Shown: positions 1 through 7,887, numbered from the stretch's first letter. The stretch: DNA of 64,000 bases from Sphingomonas sp. HMP9 (GCF_013374115.1 NZ_AP022673.1:1206501-1270500), one strand, 5' to 3'. Made by a program: numbers and translations. The notes: generated by a model from the sequence alone, not told the origin.

Positions 1-161
1 GTCTCGAACAGCGGGTCCGCGTGCTTGAACGGATCGCCACCGATCGCGGCATCGGCATCGCCGACCAGATCGAACAGCTCCGTGCCGAACCGACCCTGCC
101 CCCACCGCCGGTCGCGCTGACAGCGCAAACCGCACGCCTCGCCGAAGGAGAAATACGATGA
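1..161 (+). CDS. PspB-like coiled-coil protein, 3' end only
   Basis: Open reading frame entering from the left edge (frame starts at base 3) and ending at a TGA at 159-161. The visible 52 residues hold a charged helix reading LEQRVRVLERIATD, then a short helix DQIEQLRAEP and a proline-rich tail. The ERVxVLERI segment resembles the C-terminal coiled coil of PspB, the small inner-membrane partner of the phage-shock (envelope stress) system, and it is repeated in the next gene. Its stop overlaps the next start (ATGA, 158-161), so the two are translationally coupled. The membrane anchor expected at the N-terminus lies outside the window. Confidence 0.6.
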   Translation, partial: LEQRVRVLERIATDRGIGIADQIEQLRAEPTLPPPPVALTAQTARLAEGEIR

Positions 162-400
162 ACCCCTTTTCGATGGTCGTTTGCATCGTGCTGATCGTGA
201 TGGTCGCCAAGGTGCTGACCGCTCGGTACCGCGCGATGGGCGACGCCCCGGCAAACCCGGTCGAAAGCACCGACGCGCTGCGGCTACGCGAAGAGGTCCA
301 GCAAATGAAGGAGCGTATCCAGGTCCTGGAGCGCGTGATCACCGACAACCACAAGAGCGTCGATCTCGACAGAGAGATCGAGCGGCTTCGCGACCGCTAA
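158..400 (+). CDS. PspB-like small membrane protein
   Basis: 80 residues. Residues about 4-22 form one transmembrane helix (SMVVCIVLIVMVAKVL). Residues about 45-80 are a charged coiled coil containing MKERIQVLERVITD and ending in REIERLRDR. This matches the architecture of PspB (short anchor plus amphipathic coiled coil with ERIQxLExI), a component of the phage-shock membrane-stress response that contacts PspC and PspA. The tail of the preceding gene shares the ERIxVLERIxTD block, suggesting a duplication. It overlaps the upstream gene by ATGA and lies 12 bases before the next gene, so these form one operon. GAAGGAGAA just upstream is a good ribosome site. PspA and PspC are not in the window, so the pathway assignment is an inference. 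Confidence 0.65.
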   Translation: MNPFSMVVCIVLIVMVAKVLTARYRAMGDAPANPVESTDALRLREEVQQMKERIQVLERVITDNHKSVDLDREIERLRDR

Positions 401-412
401 GAGGAGGCGGAC

Positions 413-652
413 ATGATCGAACCTAACGTCTACATCACCTTGGCGCTGGCGAGCCTTGCAGGGCTCGCGATGATCGTCGCTGGCGGCCTGGCCGGATGGC
501 GCGGCTGGCTCTCGCTGCGGCGACTGGAACTGGATCACGCACAGGACGGCCGCATGCCCGTCGCGGTGTCGACCGGATCGCGGATCGAGATCGCCGACCT
601 GAAGGAGCGCATCAAGAAGCTGGAGGCGATCGCCGCCGGGGTGGACCTCTAA
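413..652 (+). CDS. Small membrane protein with C-terminal coiled coil
   Basis: 79 residues. One long hydrophobic helix lies at about residues 6-27 (YITLALASLAGLAMIVAGGL), followed by a tryptophan-rich turn (WRGW) and a C-terminal amphipathic helix with IADLKERIKKLEAI. AGAGGAGG 7-8 bases before the ATG is a strong ribosome site. The plan of anchor plus KERIKKLE helix is the same as in the two PspB-like genes just upstream, so it may be a third, diverged member of the same membrane-stress set. I do not recognise a named family with certainty. A half copy of a palindromic repeat follows directly at 659-679. Confidence 0.55.
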   Translation: MIEPNVYITLALASLAGLAMIVAGGLAGWRGWLSLRRLELDHAQDGRMPVAVSTGSRIEIADLKERIKKLEAIAAGVDL

Positions 653-658
653 ACGCAT

Positions 659-679
659 GTTCCCCCGCGAAGGCGGGGT
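659..679. repeat. Partial copy of palindromic repeat type R1
   Basis: A short self-complementary stretch (CCCCCGCGAAGGCGGGG) matching one arm of the R1 repeat seen complete at 9003-9055 and 26258-26336. It lies between the PspB-like operon and the SufE gene. Confidence 0.6.
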
Positions 680-723
680 ACATGGTGTTGAAGCGCTACG
701 TGCGAACCGCTACCGATCCCGCC

Positions 724-1131
724 ATGGCCACCCTCACCGACATCCGCGAGGAATATGACTTCCTCGAACCCGACGATCGTTACCGCCTGCTGATCGACCT
801 TGGTCGTGAACTGGAGCCGATGCCGGACGCGCTCAAGACCGATGCGACGCTGGTGCGGGGGTGTTCGGCGTCGGTGTGGGTGTATCCGACCACGCAAGAC
901 GATGGCCGGCTGCATTTCCTGGCGGATTCGAATGCCGCGATCACGAAGGGGATCATCGCGCTGGTGTTGCTGACGGTGCAGGATCAGCCGCCGGGCGCGA
1001 TCGTCGCGACCGACATCAAGGCGGAGCTGGCGCCGTTCGATCTAAGCAAGCAGTTGAGCTCGAACCGGACGCAGGGGATTCCGAACATGATCGCGCTGAT
1101 CCGGGAGACGGCGGAGCGGTACGCGGATTAG
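724..1131 (+). CDS. sufE: SufE-family Fe-S cluster sulfur acceptor
   Basis: 135 residues from ATG 724. SufE takes persulfide sulfur from the cysteine desulfurase SufS for Fe-S cluster assembly in the cytoplasm. The sequence shows an N-terminal IREEYDFLEPDDRYRLLIDLG helix, then VRGCSASVW with the acceptor cysteine at residue 47 (family pattern V-x-G-C-x-x-x-V-W), and a C-terminal segment ending NMIALIRETAERYAD. Length and order fit stand-alone SufE. An in-frame ATG at 682 would add 14 residues, but it lies next to repeat R1, so 724 is preferred. No suf operon partner is visible here. Confidence 0.85.
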   Translation: MATLTDIREEYDFLEPDDRYRLLIDLGRELEPMPDALKTDATLVRGCSASVWVYPTTQDDGRLHFLADSNAAITKGIIALVLLTVQDQPPGAIVATDIKAELAPFDLSKQLSSNRTQGIPNMIALIRETAERYAD

Positions 1132-1141
1132 CGCGAAGACC

Positions 1142-1242
1142 GTGCCCTCACCCTTCCCACCCGGCCAGCGCCGGCCGGGCCCCTTCCCTCTCCCCGGCGG
1201 AGAGAGGGCGAGACGCCGAAGGCGGCGAGGGTAAGGGCACGC
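1142..1242. repeat. Palindromic repeat type R4
   Basis: About 100 bases bounded by imperfect inverted ends (GTGCCCTCACCC and GGGTAAGGGCAC), with internal complementary segments such as CGGCCAGCGCCGGCCG and CTCTCCCCGGCGGAGAGAG. It can fold into a compound hairpin. It lies between the convergent sufE and ferredoxin genes and overlaps the 3' end of the ferredoxin frame, supplying its last 30 or so codons. Confidence 0.65.
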
Positions 1243-1552
1243 TAGGGTCGGTAAGGGTCGCGACGACGTCTTCAACGTCGGCACCCGCCGGTACCAACAT
1301 CCACCGGTCCGGCCGTGCCCCGTCCACCATCACCACCGCATTCTTCGGACATACGCCGAGGCACTTCACCTCGACGACGCCGCGGTCCGCCTTGCGGCCC
1401 TTCTTCAGCCCAAGCCCCTTGCGCAAAAGCTTGACCAGCGGCGTGCTGCCTTTGTCGCCGAAGCCGCCGCCGATCTTCTTCGAACATTTGCCGCAGACCA
1501 GCACGCTTCCTTGCCAGCGGCTGGCCAGAACGCGGATCACGCCGGTTTCCAT
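1148..1552 (-). CDS. Small 2Fe-2S thioredoxin-like ferredoxin
   Basis: 134 residues. The core (residues about 1-100) has cysteines 20 and 23 in VCGKC and 64 and 68 in CLGVC, spaced as in thioredoxin-like 2Fe-2S ferredoxins, with CPKNAVVMV following the last pair. It probably carries electrons in the cytoplasm; its partner is unknown. It begins 16 bases inside the end of the upstream J-domain gene (1537-1552), so the two are likely co-translated. Residues from about 105 on are rich in Pro, Ser and Arg and are encoded by repeat R4, so the native domain probably ended near residue 102 and the tail is repeat-derived. Confidence 0.75.
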   Translation of the reverse strand: METGVIRVLASRWQGSVLVCGKCSKKIGGGFGDKGSTPLVKLLRKGLGLKKGRKADRGVVEVKCLGVCPKNAVVMVDGARPDRWMLVPAGADVEDVVATLTDPSVPLPSPPSASRPLSAGEREGARPALAGWEG

Positions 1553-2076
1553 GTCCGCTGGTCTTCGGCCACCTTCAGCACCTCATACGCGGCCTGCACG
1601 CCCTGGAACCGCGTCGCCGCATCCTTGTCGCCAGGCCGCACGTCGGGATGGTTCGCCTTGGCCATCCGGCGCCAAGCCGCGCGCACGTCCTCGAACGTCG
1701 CGTCGGGTTCCAGGTCCAGCACCTCGAGCGCGCGCATCTCGTCGCGCGACCGGCTGCCGTCGCCGGACCCCGCCCAAGCATAATGTTTGGGATCGGTATA
1801 GCCGTCCGCCGTACGCGTCTCCGCCGCCTCGCGCTCGGCCGCTTCCTCCGCGCTGAGCCCCTCGAAGTAATTCCAGCCGCGGTTATATTCACCTGCGTGA
1901 TGCATGCAGAAATACCACCGGTCGGGGCTGTTGGGCGATTTGGGTGCCGGACAATTGCCGGGCTCGTTGCAGCCATGCCGGTCGCACAGCCGGACCGTCA
2001 CCGCCTCGGTGCTCGCGCCATAGGCGCGCCAGCGCGGAAAACCCCAGTCGGACGAACGTGTAGTGCTTCGAGCCAT
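1537..2076 (-). CDS. J-domain (DnaJ-like) protein
   Basis: 179 residues. The C-terminal part (about 112-175) is a J domain: LEVLDLEPDATFEDV, then HPD at residues 143-145 and RFQGVQAAYEVL, which would stimulate Hsp70/DnaK ATPase. The N-terminal part is not a J domain. It starts RSSDWGFPRWRAYG and carries Cys 31, 36, 42 and 57 with His 34, 59 and 60, a possible metal site. This arrangement, with a C-terminal J domain and an N-terminal Cys/His segment, is known to me as a conserved alphaproteobacterial protein of unknown client. The downstream ferredoxin overlaps it by 16 bases. Confidence 0.8.
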   Translation of the reverse strand: MARSTTRSSDWGFPRWRAYGASTEAVTVRLCDRHGCNEPGNCPAPKSPNSPDRWYFCMHHAGEYNRGWNYFEGLSAEEAAEREAAETRTADGYTDPKHYAWAGSGDGSRSRDEMRALEVLDLEPDATFEDVRAAWRRMAKANHPDVRPGDKDAATRFQGVQAAYEVLKVAEDQRTWKPA

Positions 2077-2177
2077 AGCGGCCCGAGATAGGCGTCCCTA
2101 CGGACAACGCAACCATAGGCGACGATCAAGAGATACCGCGGATCGTCCGACAATCTGCCGCGGTGCAACATTCCGCC

Positions 2178-2206
2178 TTGAGTCAGTCACCATTCATCGA
2201 TTACTG
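2178..2206 (+). promoter_or_regulatory. Candidate sigma-70 promoter for the SulP/carbonic anhydrase operon
   Basis: TTGAGT at 2178-2183, a 17-base spacer and TTACTG at 2201-2206, about 85 bases before the GTG chosen for the transporter. The match is modest. Confidence 0.3.
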
Positions 2207-2291
2207 AACATGAACTATTTGTCATGTGGCATGGATAGACGCGTCCGGGTCGGACGTATTCCCAGCCGACACCTCAGCGACAGGAGCATCG

Positions 2292-3872
2292 GTGCCGACT
2301 CTCATTCCAAAGCTTACCACATGGCGCGCGGATCTTCCCGCCTCCATCGTCGTCGCGCTCGTCGCGCTGCCCCTCTGTCTCGGCGTCGCGCTCGCGTCGG
2401 GTGCGCCGCTGTTCGCGGGCATCATCTCGGGGATCGTCGGCGGTATCGCGGTCGGCCTGTTCTCGAAGTCGCCGCTGTCGGTCAGCGGCCCCGCCGCCGG
2501 CCTGACCGTGATCGTGCTCACCGCGATCGAGAGCATGCCGAGCTACCAGATGTTCCTGATGGCGGTCGTGCTCGCGGGCGTGCTCCAGATCTGCTTCTCG
2601 CTCACCCGCGCGGGCATCCTCAGCGAATTCGTGCCGTCGTCGGTCATCACCGGGATGCTTGCCGCGATCGGCCTGATCCTGATCCTCAAGCAGATCCCGC
2701 ACGCAGTCGGGTTCGACCGCGAGGCCGAGGGGATCTTCGAATTCTCGACGGCGAACGGCATCAACACCTTCTCGCGGATCCTCGACAGCCTCAGCGCGGC
2801 CGTCACCCCCGGCGCGATCCTGATCGCCTCGGTCAGCCTGGCCTTCCTGTTCTGGTGGGACGGCGCCAAGCCGAAGAACGGCCCGTTGCGCTTCGTCCCC
2901 GGCCCGCTGGTGGTCGTGCTGATCGGGATCTTCGGCAACATGCTGCTCGGCGCGGTGAAGCCCGAATGGCAGCTGAAGGCGACGCATCTCGTCCAGGTGC
3001 CGATCACCGAAACGCTGTCGCAATTCCCGTCGCTGTTCACCTTCCCCGACTTCTCCGGCATCACCATGGGCGTCGTCTGGACCAGCGCGGTCACGCTCGC
3101 GATCGTGGCCAGCCTCGAATCGCTGCTGAGCGTCAAGGCGGTCGACGAGATCGACCCGCGTCGCCGCTCGACCGACAAGAACTGGGAGCTGATGGCGCAG
3201 GGCGGCGGCAATATCCTGTCGGGCCTGATCGGCGGGTTGCCCGTCACCTCGGTGATCGTGCGTTCGTCCGCCAACGTCGATGCGAAGGCCGAGAGCAAGC
3301 TGTCGACGATACTGCACGGTTTCTGGCTGCTTGCCAGCGTCGCGCTGATCCCGGCGGTGCTGAACCTGATCCCGCTGTCGGCGCTGGCCGCGGTGCTGAT
3401 CGCGACGGGCTACAAGCTGACCAAGCCCAAGCTCTACACGGAGCGATTCAAGCAAGGCTGGACGCAGTTCATCCCGTTCGTCGTCACGGTCGGCGCGATC
3501 CTGTTCACCGACCTGCTCGAGGGCATCGTGATCGGCTTGGCGGTCGGCTTCGTGTTCGTCGTCGCGCGCAACTTCCGTACCGCGATCACCTTTGCCTGCC
3601 ACGACGAGGACTGCCTCGTCCGCGCCCGCCGCAACCTCTACTTCATCCATAAATACGAATTGCAGAAGTCGCTCGACCGGGTGCCGGACAATGCCAACCT
3701 GCTGATCGACCTGTCGTCGACCAGCTATGTCGATCTTGACAACGTCGACATCATCAACGCGTTCATCAAGGGCGCTGCGTATCGCGGCATCACCGTACTG
3801 ATCCGCGGCGATCTGGCGCTGCGCACGGTGAAGCTGATCAACGCCCCCCAGACCGAGGTTCGTTTCGCATGA
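2292..3872 (+). CDS. SulP-family anion (probably bicarbonate) transporter
   Basis: 526 residues from GTG 2292, chosen because AGGAG at 2282-2286 sits 5 bases upstream; an in-frame ATG at 2226 lacks such a site. SulP proteins are multi-span inner-membrane anion transporters. The sequence starts with the typical PKLTTWRADLPASIVVALVALP and SGAPLFAGIISGIVGG, has many hydrophobic spans to about residue 430, and ends in a STAS-like domain (NLLIDLSSTSYVDLDNVDII). The next gene, a beta-carbonic anhydrase, overlaps by ATGA (3869-3872). This pairing strongly suggests bicarbonate as the substrate, as in BicA-type SulP proteins, but sulfate or other anions cannot be excluded from sequence alone. Confidence 0.88.
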   Translation: MPTLIPKLTTWRADLPASIVVALVALPLCLGVALASGAPLFAGIISGIVGGIAVGLFSKSPLSVSGPAAGLTVIVLTAIESMPSYQMFLMAVVLAGVLQICFSLTRAGILSEFVPSSVITGMLAAIGLILILKQIPHAVGFDREAEGIFEFSTANGINTFSRILDSLSAAVTPGAILIASVSLAFLFWWDGAKPKNGPLRFVPGPLVVVLIGIFGNMLLGAVKPEWQLKATHLVQVPITETLSQFPSLFTFPDFSGITMGVVWTSAVTLAIVASLESLLSVKAVDEIDPRRRSTDKNWELMAQGGGNILSGLIGGLPVTSVIVRSSANVDAKAESKLSTILHGFWLLASVALIPAVLNLIPLSALAAVLIATGYKLTKPKLYTERFKQGWTQFIPFVVTVGAILFTDLLEGIVIGLAVGFVFVVARNFRTAITFACHDEDCLVRARRNLYFIHKYELQKSLDRVPDNANLLIDLSSTSYVDLDNVDIINAFIKGAAYRGITVLIRGDLALRTVKLINAPQTEVRFA

Positions 3873-4507
3873 GGCAGTACAAGCAACTCCTGCTCGCCAA
3901 CAAGGCGTGGGCGGCCGAGATCATCGAGGAGAGCGCCGACTTCTTCCAGCGCCAGCTGGTCGGGCAGAACCCCGAATTCCTTTGGATCGGGTGTTCGGAC
4001 AGCCGCGTCGGCCCGGAACAGATGACGATGACGCCGCCGGGTAACATGTTCATCCACCGCAACATCGCCAACCTGGTCAAAGACGACGACACGAACCTGA
4101 TGTCGGTGCTGCAATATGCGGTCGACGTGCTGGGCGTGCGGCACATCATCATCTGCGGTCATTATGCGTGCGGTGGGATCCGCGCGACGCTCGACGGCGG
4201 CACGACCGGCCCGGTCGACGACTGGCTCAGCACCGCGCGCTGCGTCCTGCACGACCATGCCGACGAGATCGACGCGCAGCCCGACCGCGAGCAGAAGGTC
4301 AACCGACTGGTCGAAGTCAACGTCCGCGACCAGCTCGTTCGCCTCGCGCGCACCGCGACAATCCAGGGTGCGTTTGCCCGCGGGCAGGAAGTGCTGCTCC
4401 ACGGCTGGGTCTACGACATCCGCGACGGGCTCATCAAACCGATGATGGAGATCGATTCGACCACCGTGCTCGAAGACATCGGGCGGCCGGACAAGGTGCT
4501 CATGTAA
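3869..4507 (+). CDS. Beta-class carbonic anhydrase
   Basis: 212 residues. The enzyme interconverts CO2 and bicarbonate in the cytoplasm. The zinc ligands are clear: Cys42 and the Asp44-Arg46 dyad in GCSDSRVGPE, then His98 and Cys101 in CGHYACGG. The family NIANLV and SVLQYAVDVLGV blocks are also present, and the length is normal. Its ATG overlaps the stop of the SulP transporter, so stoichiometric co-translation is likely. Together they would import bicarbonate and equilibrate it with CO2, supporting carboxylation reactions or pH control. A long hairpin at 4512-4547 follows the stop. Confidence 0.93.
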   Translation: MRQYKQLLLANKAWAAEIIEESADFFQRQLVGQNPEFLWIGCSDSRVGPEQMTMTPPGNMFIHRNIANLVKDDDTNLMSVLQYAVDVLGVRHIIICGHYACGGIRATLDGGTTGPVDDWLSTARCVLHDHADEIDAQPDREQKVNRLVEVNVRDQLVRLARTATIQGAFARGQEVLLHGWVYDIRDGLIKPMMEIDSTTVLEDIGRPDKVLM

Positions 4508-4511
4508 GCCT

Positions 4512-4547
4512 GCCGGCGCCTACCCATGGTGGTGGGTAGGCGCCGGC
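4512..4547. terminator. Perfect 15-bp hairpin between convergent genes
   Basis: GCCGGCGCCTACCCA at 4512-4526 and its exact complement at 4533-4547, with a 6-base loop. It sits between the stops of the carbonic anhydrase (+) and the TonB-C protein (-), so it probably ends or protects transcripts from both sides. There is no clear U-tract. Confidence 0.6.
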
Positions 4548-4553
4548 GTAATG

Positions 4554-6584
4554 TCACGACGCGCGGTGTGCCGATTCGGGCAGCAGAAACTTGATCCGGG
4601 TCGTCGTGGCGCCACATCCCAGACCACCGCCGGGTCGATAGGTCTTCGCGTATTTCGCCCGGGTGAAAAACTTCGTGCCCGCTTCCGAGAAGATGAACGG
4701 TGGATAGCTCAGCAGCGCGCGCTGGTTGATGACGTTGCCGTCCGCGCCGATGTCGAACTGGACTTGAGTCCACCCCTCGAACCCCCACCGCATCGCTTCC
4801 ATCGGGAACGCCTCCGATCCCGGCTTGGATACCATCTTGGGCGGCGCGTCCATGATCGCGCACTGACTTGCGGTCAGGCCGCTCGACGCGAACGTCGCGC
4901 GCGCAGCATCGATCTGGCCGTTGCGCTCTTCAATCGATGCGATCCGGATCAGCGCACCGACGCGCAGCGGATCGTTGGACTTCAACGCCTTGTCGTCGGC
5001 CACCTGGCGCAGGGTCACGATCGCCGTGTCGTTCTTTTCCGACTTTCGTGTCCGCGCGACGGCACCATCGACCATCATCAGCCTGATCGCGGCGCGGGCC
5101 TGCGGATCGTTGGCATAGACGGGTTCGGACACCATAGGAGTCAGCGTCCGTTCGAATACCCCCGGCCTCCAGATATCGGTCACCGCATCGACGCGTCCCG
5201 GCAGGTCGAAGTTCAGTCGCGCACTCGGCGGCGCATCGTTGGCGACCGCGATCGCCAGACCCCGGGCAGCCAAGGCCGCACGCTCCTCCCGCGCAACGGT
5301 GGGATTGTTCGTCAGACGATAGATCGCGGCAAGCGTACGCAGCCCCTTGGGCGACTGCGCGGTCGCCGATGCCAGTTCGGCACGCTGCCCGGCCAGCGCG
5401 GCCGCTTGCGAACCGGTCGGTTCGGGCGCAACCGCGACGCCCTTGCTGGAGAGCCACTGCTCCAGGACTCCGTCCAGCCCGTCGCCGATCGACGGACGCT
5501 CGAACGCCGTGGAACAGCGCATCTCGACCCGCACGTGATAGCGATAGAACGGCGGAATCGCCTGCACCTGCTCGGCAGGCCATGACCATCCCTTGACCGC
5601 GCGCGCGAACTCCAGCGCGACCTGTCCGCCACCAGCGGCGTAGATCGGCACCGCCTGGTCGATCGTTCCGTCGGATGCGATGTTGAATTCGACCACCGCG
5701 ACGTCCTGCGGCTTGAGCCCGGCATCGCCGCCGCAATCCGGCGAACGCATCTCGGCGGCAGGGTCGAACGATCCCTTCACCATGCGCCCTGCACCGGTAT
5801 AGGCCATGTACCGCCGTGCCTCGTCCGCATTGCCGCTCAGGAGGAACGCGATTGCGGCGTCGGACCGCGCGGAGGCATCCATGATGTCGACCTTGTCCGT
5901 TTCGAGACCGCCGAGAAGCCTGATCGCCTGCAACGCGCTGGCGCGGGCGCCGGCGATATCGCCAGTGTTGAGCTTGAGGAGGGTCCGCTGGCGCGCGAAC
6001 CGCGCAGCGACGCTCTTGTCGAGCTTCACCGTGCCGATCAGCGCGTCGCTGCGTGCCAGGGTCGCCGCCGCAGCGGTGGGATCGATGAAGATCTGCGCGG
6101 TGACCAGCGCCAGCATCGCGCCGAGCTTGTCGGAGGTACTGATCGCGCTCGACTCCGCCTGCTGCAGCGCGGTCACGGCGCCCGCATAATCGAGCGTATC
6201 GGTTGCAACCTGGCCCAGGATCAGGAAAGCGCGGGTCCGGTCTTCCGCAAGACTGGCATCGTCCGCCGGAAGCAAGGCGAGTCCCGCCCGCGCGGCCTTG
6301 ACCGATTCGTCGGCGCGGTTCAGCGCGAACAGCGTCGGTGCCTTGCGGACCAGCACGATGCCGTGGCTGCGCGACCCGGCCTTGGTCCGTGTCTCCAGCT
6401 TTTCCCACGCTGCCAGCGACGCCGCACGATCGGGCTTCGCATCGAGCGCGGTTGCTGCGTCGAAATCCTGTTGGATCGTTGTCGATGGTGGCGTGGAAGG
6501 CGGCGTCTGGGCACCAACCGGCACCAGCCCGGTCGCCATCGCCAGCGCGCCCGCACTCGATAGCGCAATCCTCTTGATCCGCAT
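4554..6584 (-). CDS. Periplasmic TPR-like protein with two TonB C-terminal-like domains
   Basis: 676 residues from ATG 6584 (GGGGG 5 bases upstream; ATG 6587 is the alternative). A signal peptide covers about residues 1-26 (RIKRIALSSAGALAMATG, then a cut near VGAQT). Residues about 30-260 are helical, Ala-rich, TPR-like repeats. A first TonB-C-like region (about 270-345) has VVEFNIASDGTIDQAVPIYAA and FARAVKGWSWP. A second lies at the C-terminus with FEGWTQVQFDIGADGNVINQ, ending TTRIKFLLP. Such TonB-C domains normally bind TonB boxes or peptidoglycan. There is no N-terminal TonB anchor helix or Pro-rich spacer, so it is not a canonical energy transducer. It may be a periplasmic scaffold or stress protein; its role is unknown. 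Confidence 0.7.
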   Translation of the reverse strand: MRIKRIALSSAGALAMATGLVPVGAQTPPSTPPSTTIQQDFDAATALDAKPDRAASLAAWEKLETRTKAGSRSHGIVLVRKAPTLFALNRADESVKAARAGLALLPADDASLAEDRTRAFLILGQVATDTLDYAGAVTALQQAESSAISTSDKLGAMLALVTAQIFIDPTAAAATLARSDALIGTVKLDKSVAARFARQRTLLKLNTGDIAGARASALQAIRLLGGLETDKVDIMDASARSDAAIAFLLSGNADEARRYMAYTGAGRMVKGSFDPAAEMRSPDCGGDAGLKPQDVAVVEFNIASDGTIDQAVPIYAAGGGQVALEFARAVKGWSWPAEQVQAIPPFYRYHVRVEMRCSTAFERPSIGDGLDGVLEQWLSSKGVAVAPEPTGSQAAALAGQRAELASATAQSPKGLRTLAAIYRLTNNPTVAREERAALAARGLAIAVANDAPPSARLNFDLPGRVDAVTDIWRPGVFERTLTPMVSEPVYANDPQARAAIRLMMVDGAVARTRKSEKNDTAIVTLRQVADDKALKSNDPLRVGALIRIASIEERNGQIDAARATFASSGLTASQCAIMDAPPKMVSKPGSEAFPMEAMRWGFEGWTQVQFDIGADGNVINQRALLSYPPFIFSEAGTKFFTRAKYAKTYRPGGGLGCGATTTRIKFLLPESAHRAS

Positions 6585-6649
6585 CATATCCCCCACGTCG
6601 CACCCCACGCTTTACGTGCGCGCAGTCTGCAATGGTTCGGGGAAGGATG

Positions 6650-7035
6650 CCAGAGGGTCTGTAAGCCGGGTTCTGTCCATTTCCGACCCTTCGGTGCGGA
6701 AGTTAGGCGACCATTCCTCTAGGACGACGGTTGCCCGCCGCCTCAAGCAATCAACCCGGGTGACGAGCTGAAACGAAGCCCATGTGCCACCCCTATTCGA
6801 TCTTGCTCCCGGTGGGGTTTGCCGTGCCGCCCCTGTTACCAGACGCGCGGTGCGCTCTTACCGCACCCTTTCACTCTGACCGCCCCGGCTTGCGCCGAGG
6901 GTTGGCCGTCTGCTCTCTGTGGCACTTTCCCTGAGGTCACCCTCGCCGGGCGTTACCCGGCACCGTCGTTTCGCGGAGCCCGGACTTTCCTCGCGGATGC
7001 CATTACAACACCCCCGCGGCCGCCCGACCCTCTGG
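6650..7035 (-). ncRNA. rnpB: RNase P RNA, class A
   Basis: Catalytic RNA of RNase P, which matures tRNA 5' ends. Read on the minus strand, the 5' end CCAGAGGGTC near 7035 pairs with the 3' end GACCCTCTGG near 6650 (helix P1). The conserved GAGGAAAGTCCGGGC block lies at 6979-6993, and the 3' conserved region ends in AGAACCCGGCTTACAG at about 6661-6676. The length of about 386 bases fits alphaproteobacterial type A. Exact ends are inferred from P1 pairing. It processes transcripts such as the tRNA-Arg at 27169. Confidence 0.95.
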
Positions 7036-7119
7036 CGAGCGAGGCCCTAGCGCGGGCGGGTGCGATGCACCACCGTTTTTAGCGAGCGCGATCAACCTGC
7101 CTCACCAGCGGGAGGATGA

Positions 7120-7809
7120 TCAGTCGTCGCCCATCGGCTTGGGAAGCAGCAACGCCAGCAGGATGCAGCGACACTCGGCATCGACCTCGCCGTCGACCAG
7201 TTCGGGGCGGAAGCGGCGCTGGAACGCCATCGTCGCCGCCATCCGGTTCTCGACGTCGTAGCCGAATCGTTCGAGTGCGAGGCAAAAGCCGCCTTCGGTC
7301 CAGCCCGGATCCATTAAGTTCCGGGTCGGGCGCGGCAACGCCAGCCGTCGCCGCGCCAGTTCGTGCCAGGGGAACAGTTCGCCCGGATCGCGTTTGCGGG
7401 TCGGCGCGATATCCGAATGGCCGACGATGTTGCCGCGCGTGATCTCATGCCGGTCCTTGATCTCGGCGACCAGCGCAACGACCGATGCGATCTGCTCGGG
7501 CGGGAACGGGCGATAGCCGAATTCATGGCCCGGATTGACGATCTCTATGCCGACGCTCGCGGAATTGACGTCTTCGACATCGCGCCAATGCGACTTGCCC
7601 GCATGCCAAGCCCGCTTGTCCTCGGCGACCATCCGCAGGACCGTGCCGTCTTCCTCGACCAGGTAATGCGACGACACCTTCGCCTCGGGGTCGCGCAGAC
7701 GGGCGATCGCCGATGCCCCGTCCTGCATTCCCGTATAGTGCAACACGATCATCGTGATGGGCAGCGAACGATCGTCGAAATTGGGTGACGGAGTCTCGAT
7801 GAACTTCAA
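7120..7809 (-). CDS. N-acetylmuramoyl-L-alanine amidase (AmpD/AmiD type)
   Basis: 229 residues from TTG 7809, chosen because GAGGGA lies 7 bases upstream and because homologues start at KFIETPSPNFD; longer in-frame starts run into a tandem repeat. The enzyme is a zinc amidase that cuts the N-acetylmuramic acid to L-Ala bond of peptidoglycan or its fragments. His24 in VLHYTG, His131 in VGHSDIAP and Asp141 in KRDPG are the expected Amidase_2 zinc and catalytic residues. Residues about 165-225 look like a peptidoglycan-binding helix bundle (RMAATMAFQRRFRP). No signal peptide is visible from this start, which points to a cytoplasmic recycling role like AmpD, though the added C-terminal domain is more like AmiD. 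Confidence 0.88.
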   Translation of the reverse strand: MKFIETPSPNFDDRSLPITMIVLHYTGMQDGASAIARLRDPEAKVSSHYLVEEDGTVLRMVAEDKRAWHAGKSHWRDVEDVNSASVGIEIVNPGHEFGYRPFPPEQIASVVALVAEIKDRHEITRGNIVGHSDIAPTRKRDPGELFPWHELARRRLALPRPTRNLMDPGWTEGGFCLALERFGYDVENRMAATMAFQRRFRPELVDGEVDAECRCILLALLLPKPMGDD

Positions 7810-7851
7810 GCCAGCTTCCCTCGTAGCCACCGGGCCAGCACCGACGGCGCA

Positions 7852-7887
7852 GTCTCGATCGCGGTCTCGATCTCGGTCTCGATCGCG
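7852..7887. repeat. Short tandem repeat, 12-bp period, three copies
   Basis: GTCTCGATC occurs at 7852, 7864 and 7876 with 3-base linkers (GCG, TCG, GCG). It lies between the amidase start and dcd and gives an artefactual Arg-Asp repeat frame on the minus strand. Confidence 0.6.

Noticed and set aside
2274..3650. Long open frames antisense and in another frame over the SulP gene
   Set aside because: Arg/Asp-rich composition typical of shadow frames in high-GC DNA; the SulP frame has clear family motifs.
7852..7887. Possible CRISPR-like repeat
   Set aside because: Only three 9-bp units at 12-bp period with no spacers; a simple tandem repeat.
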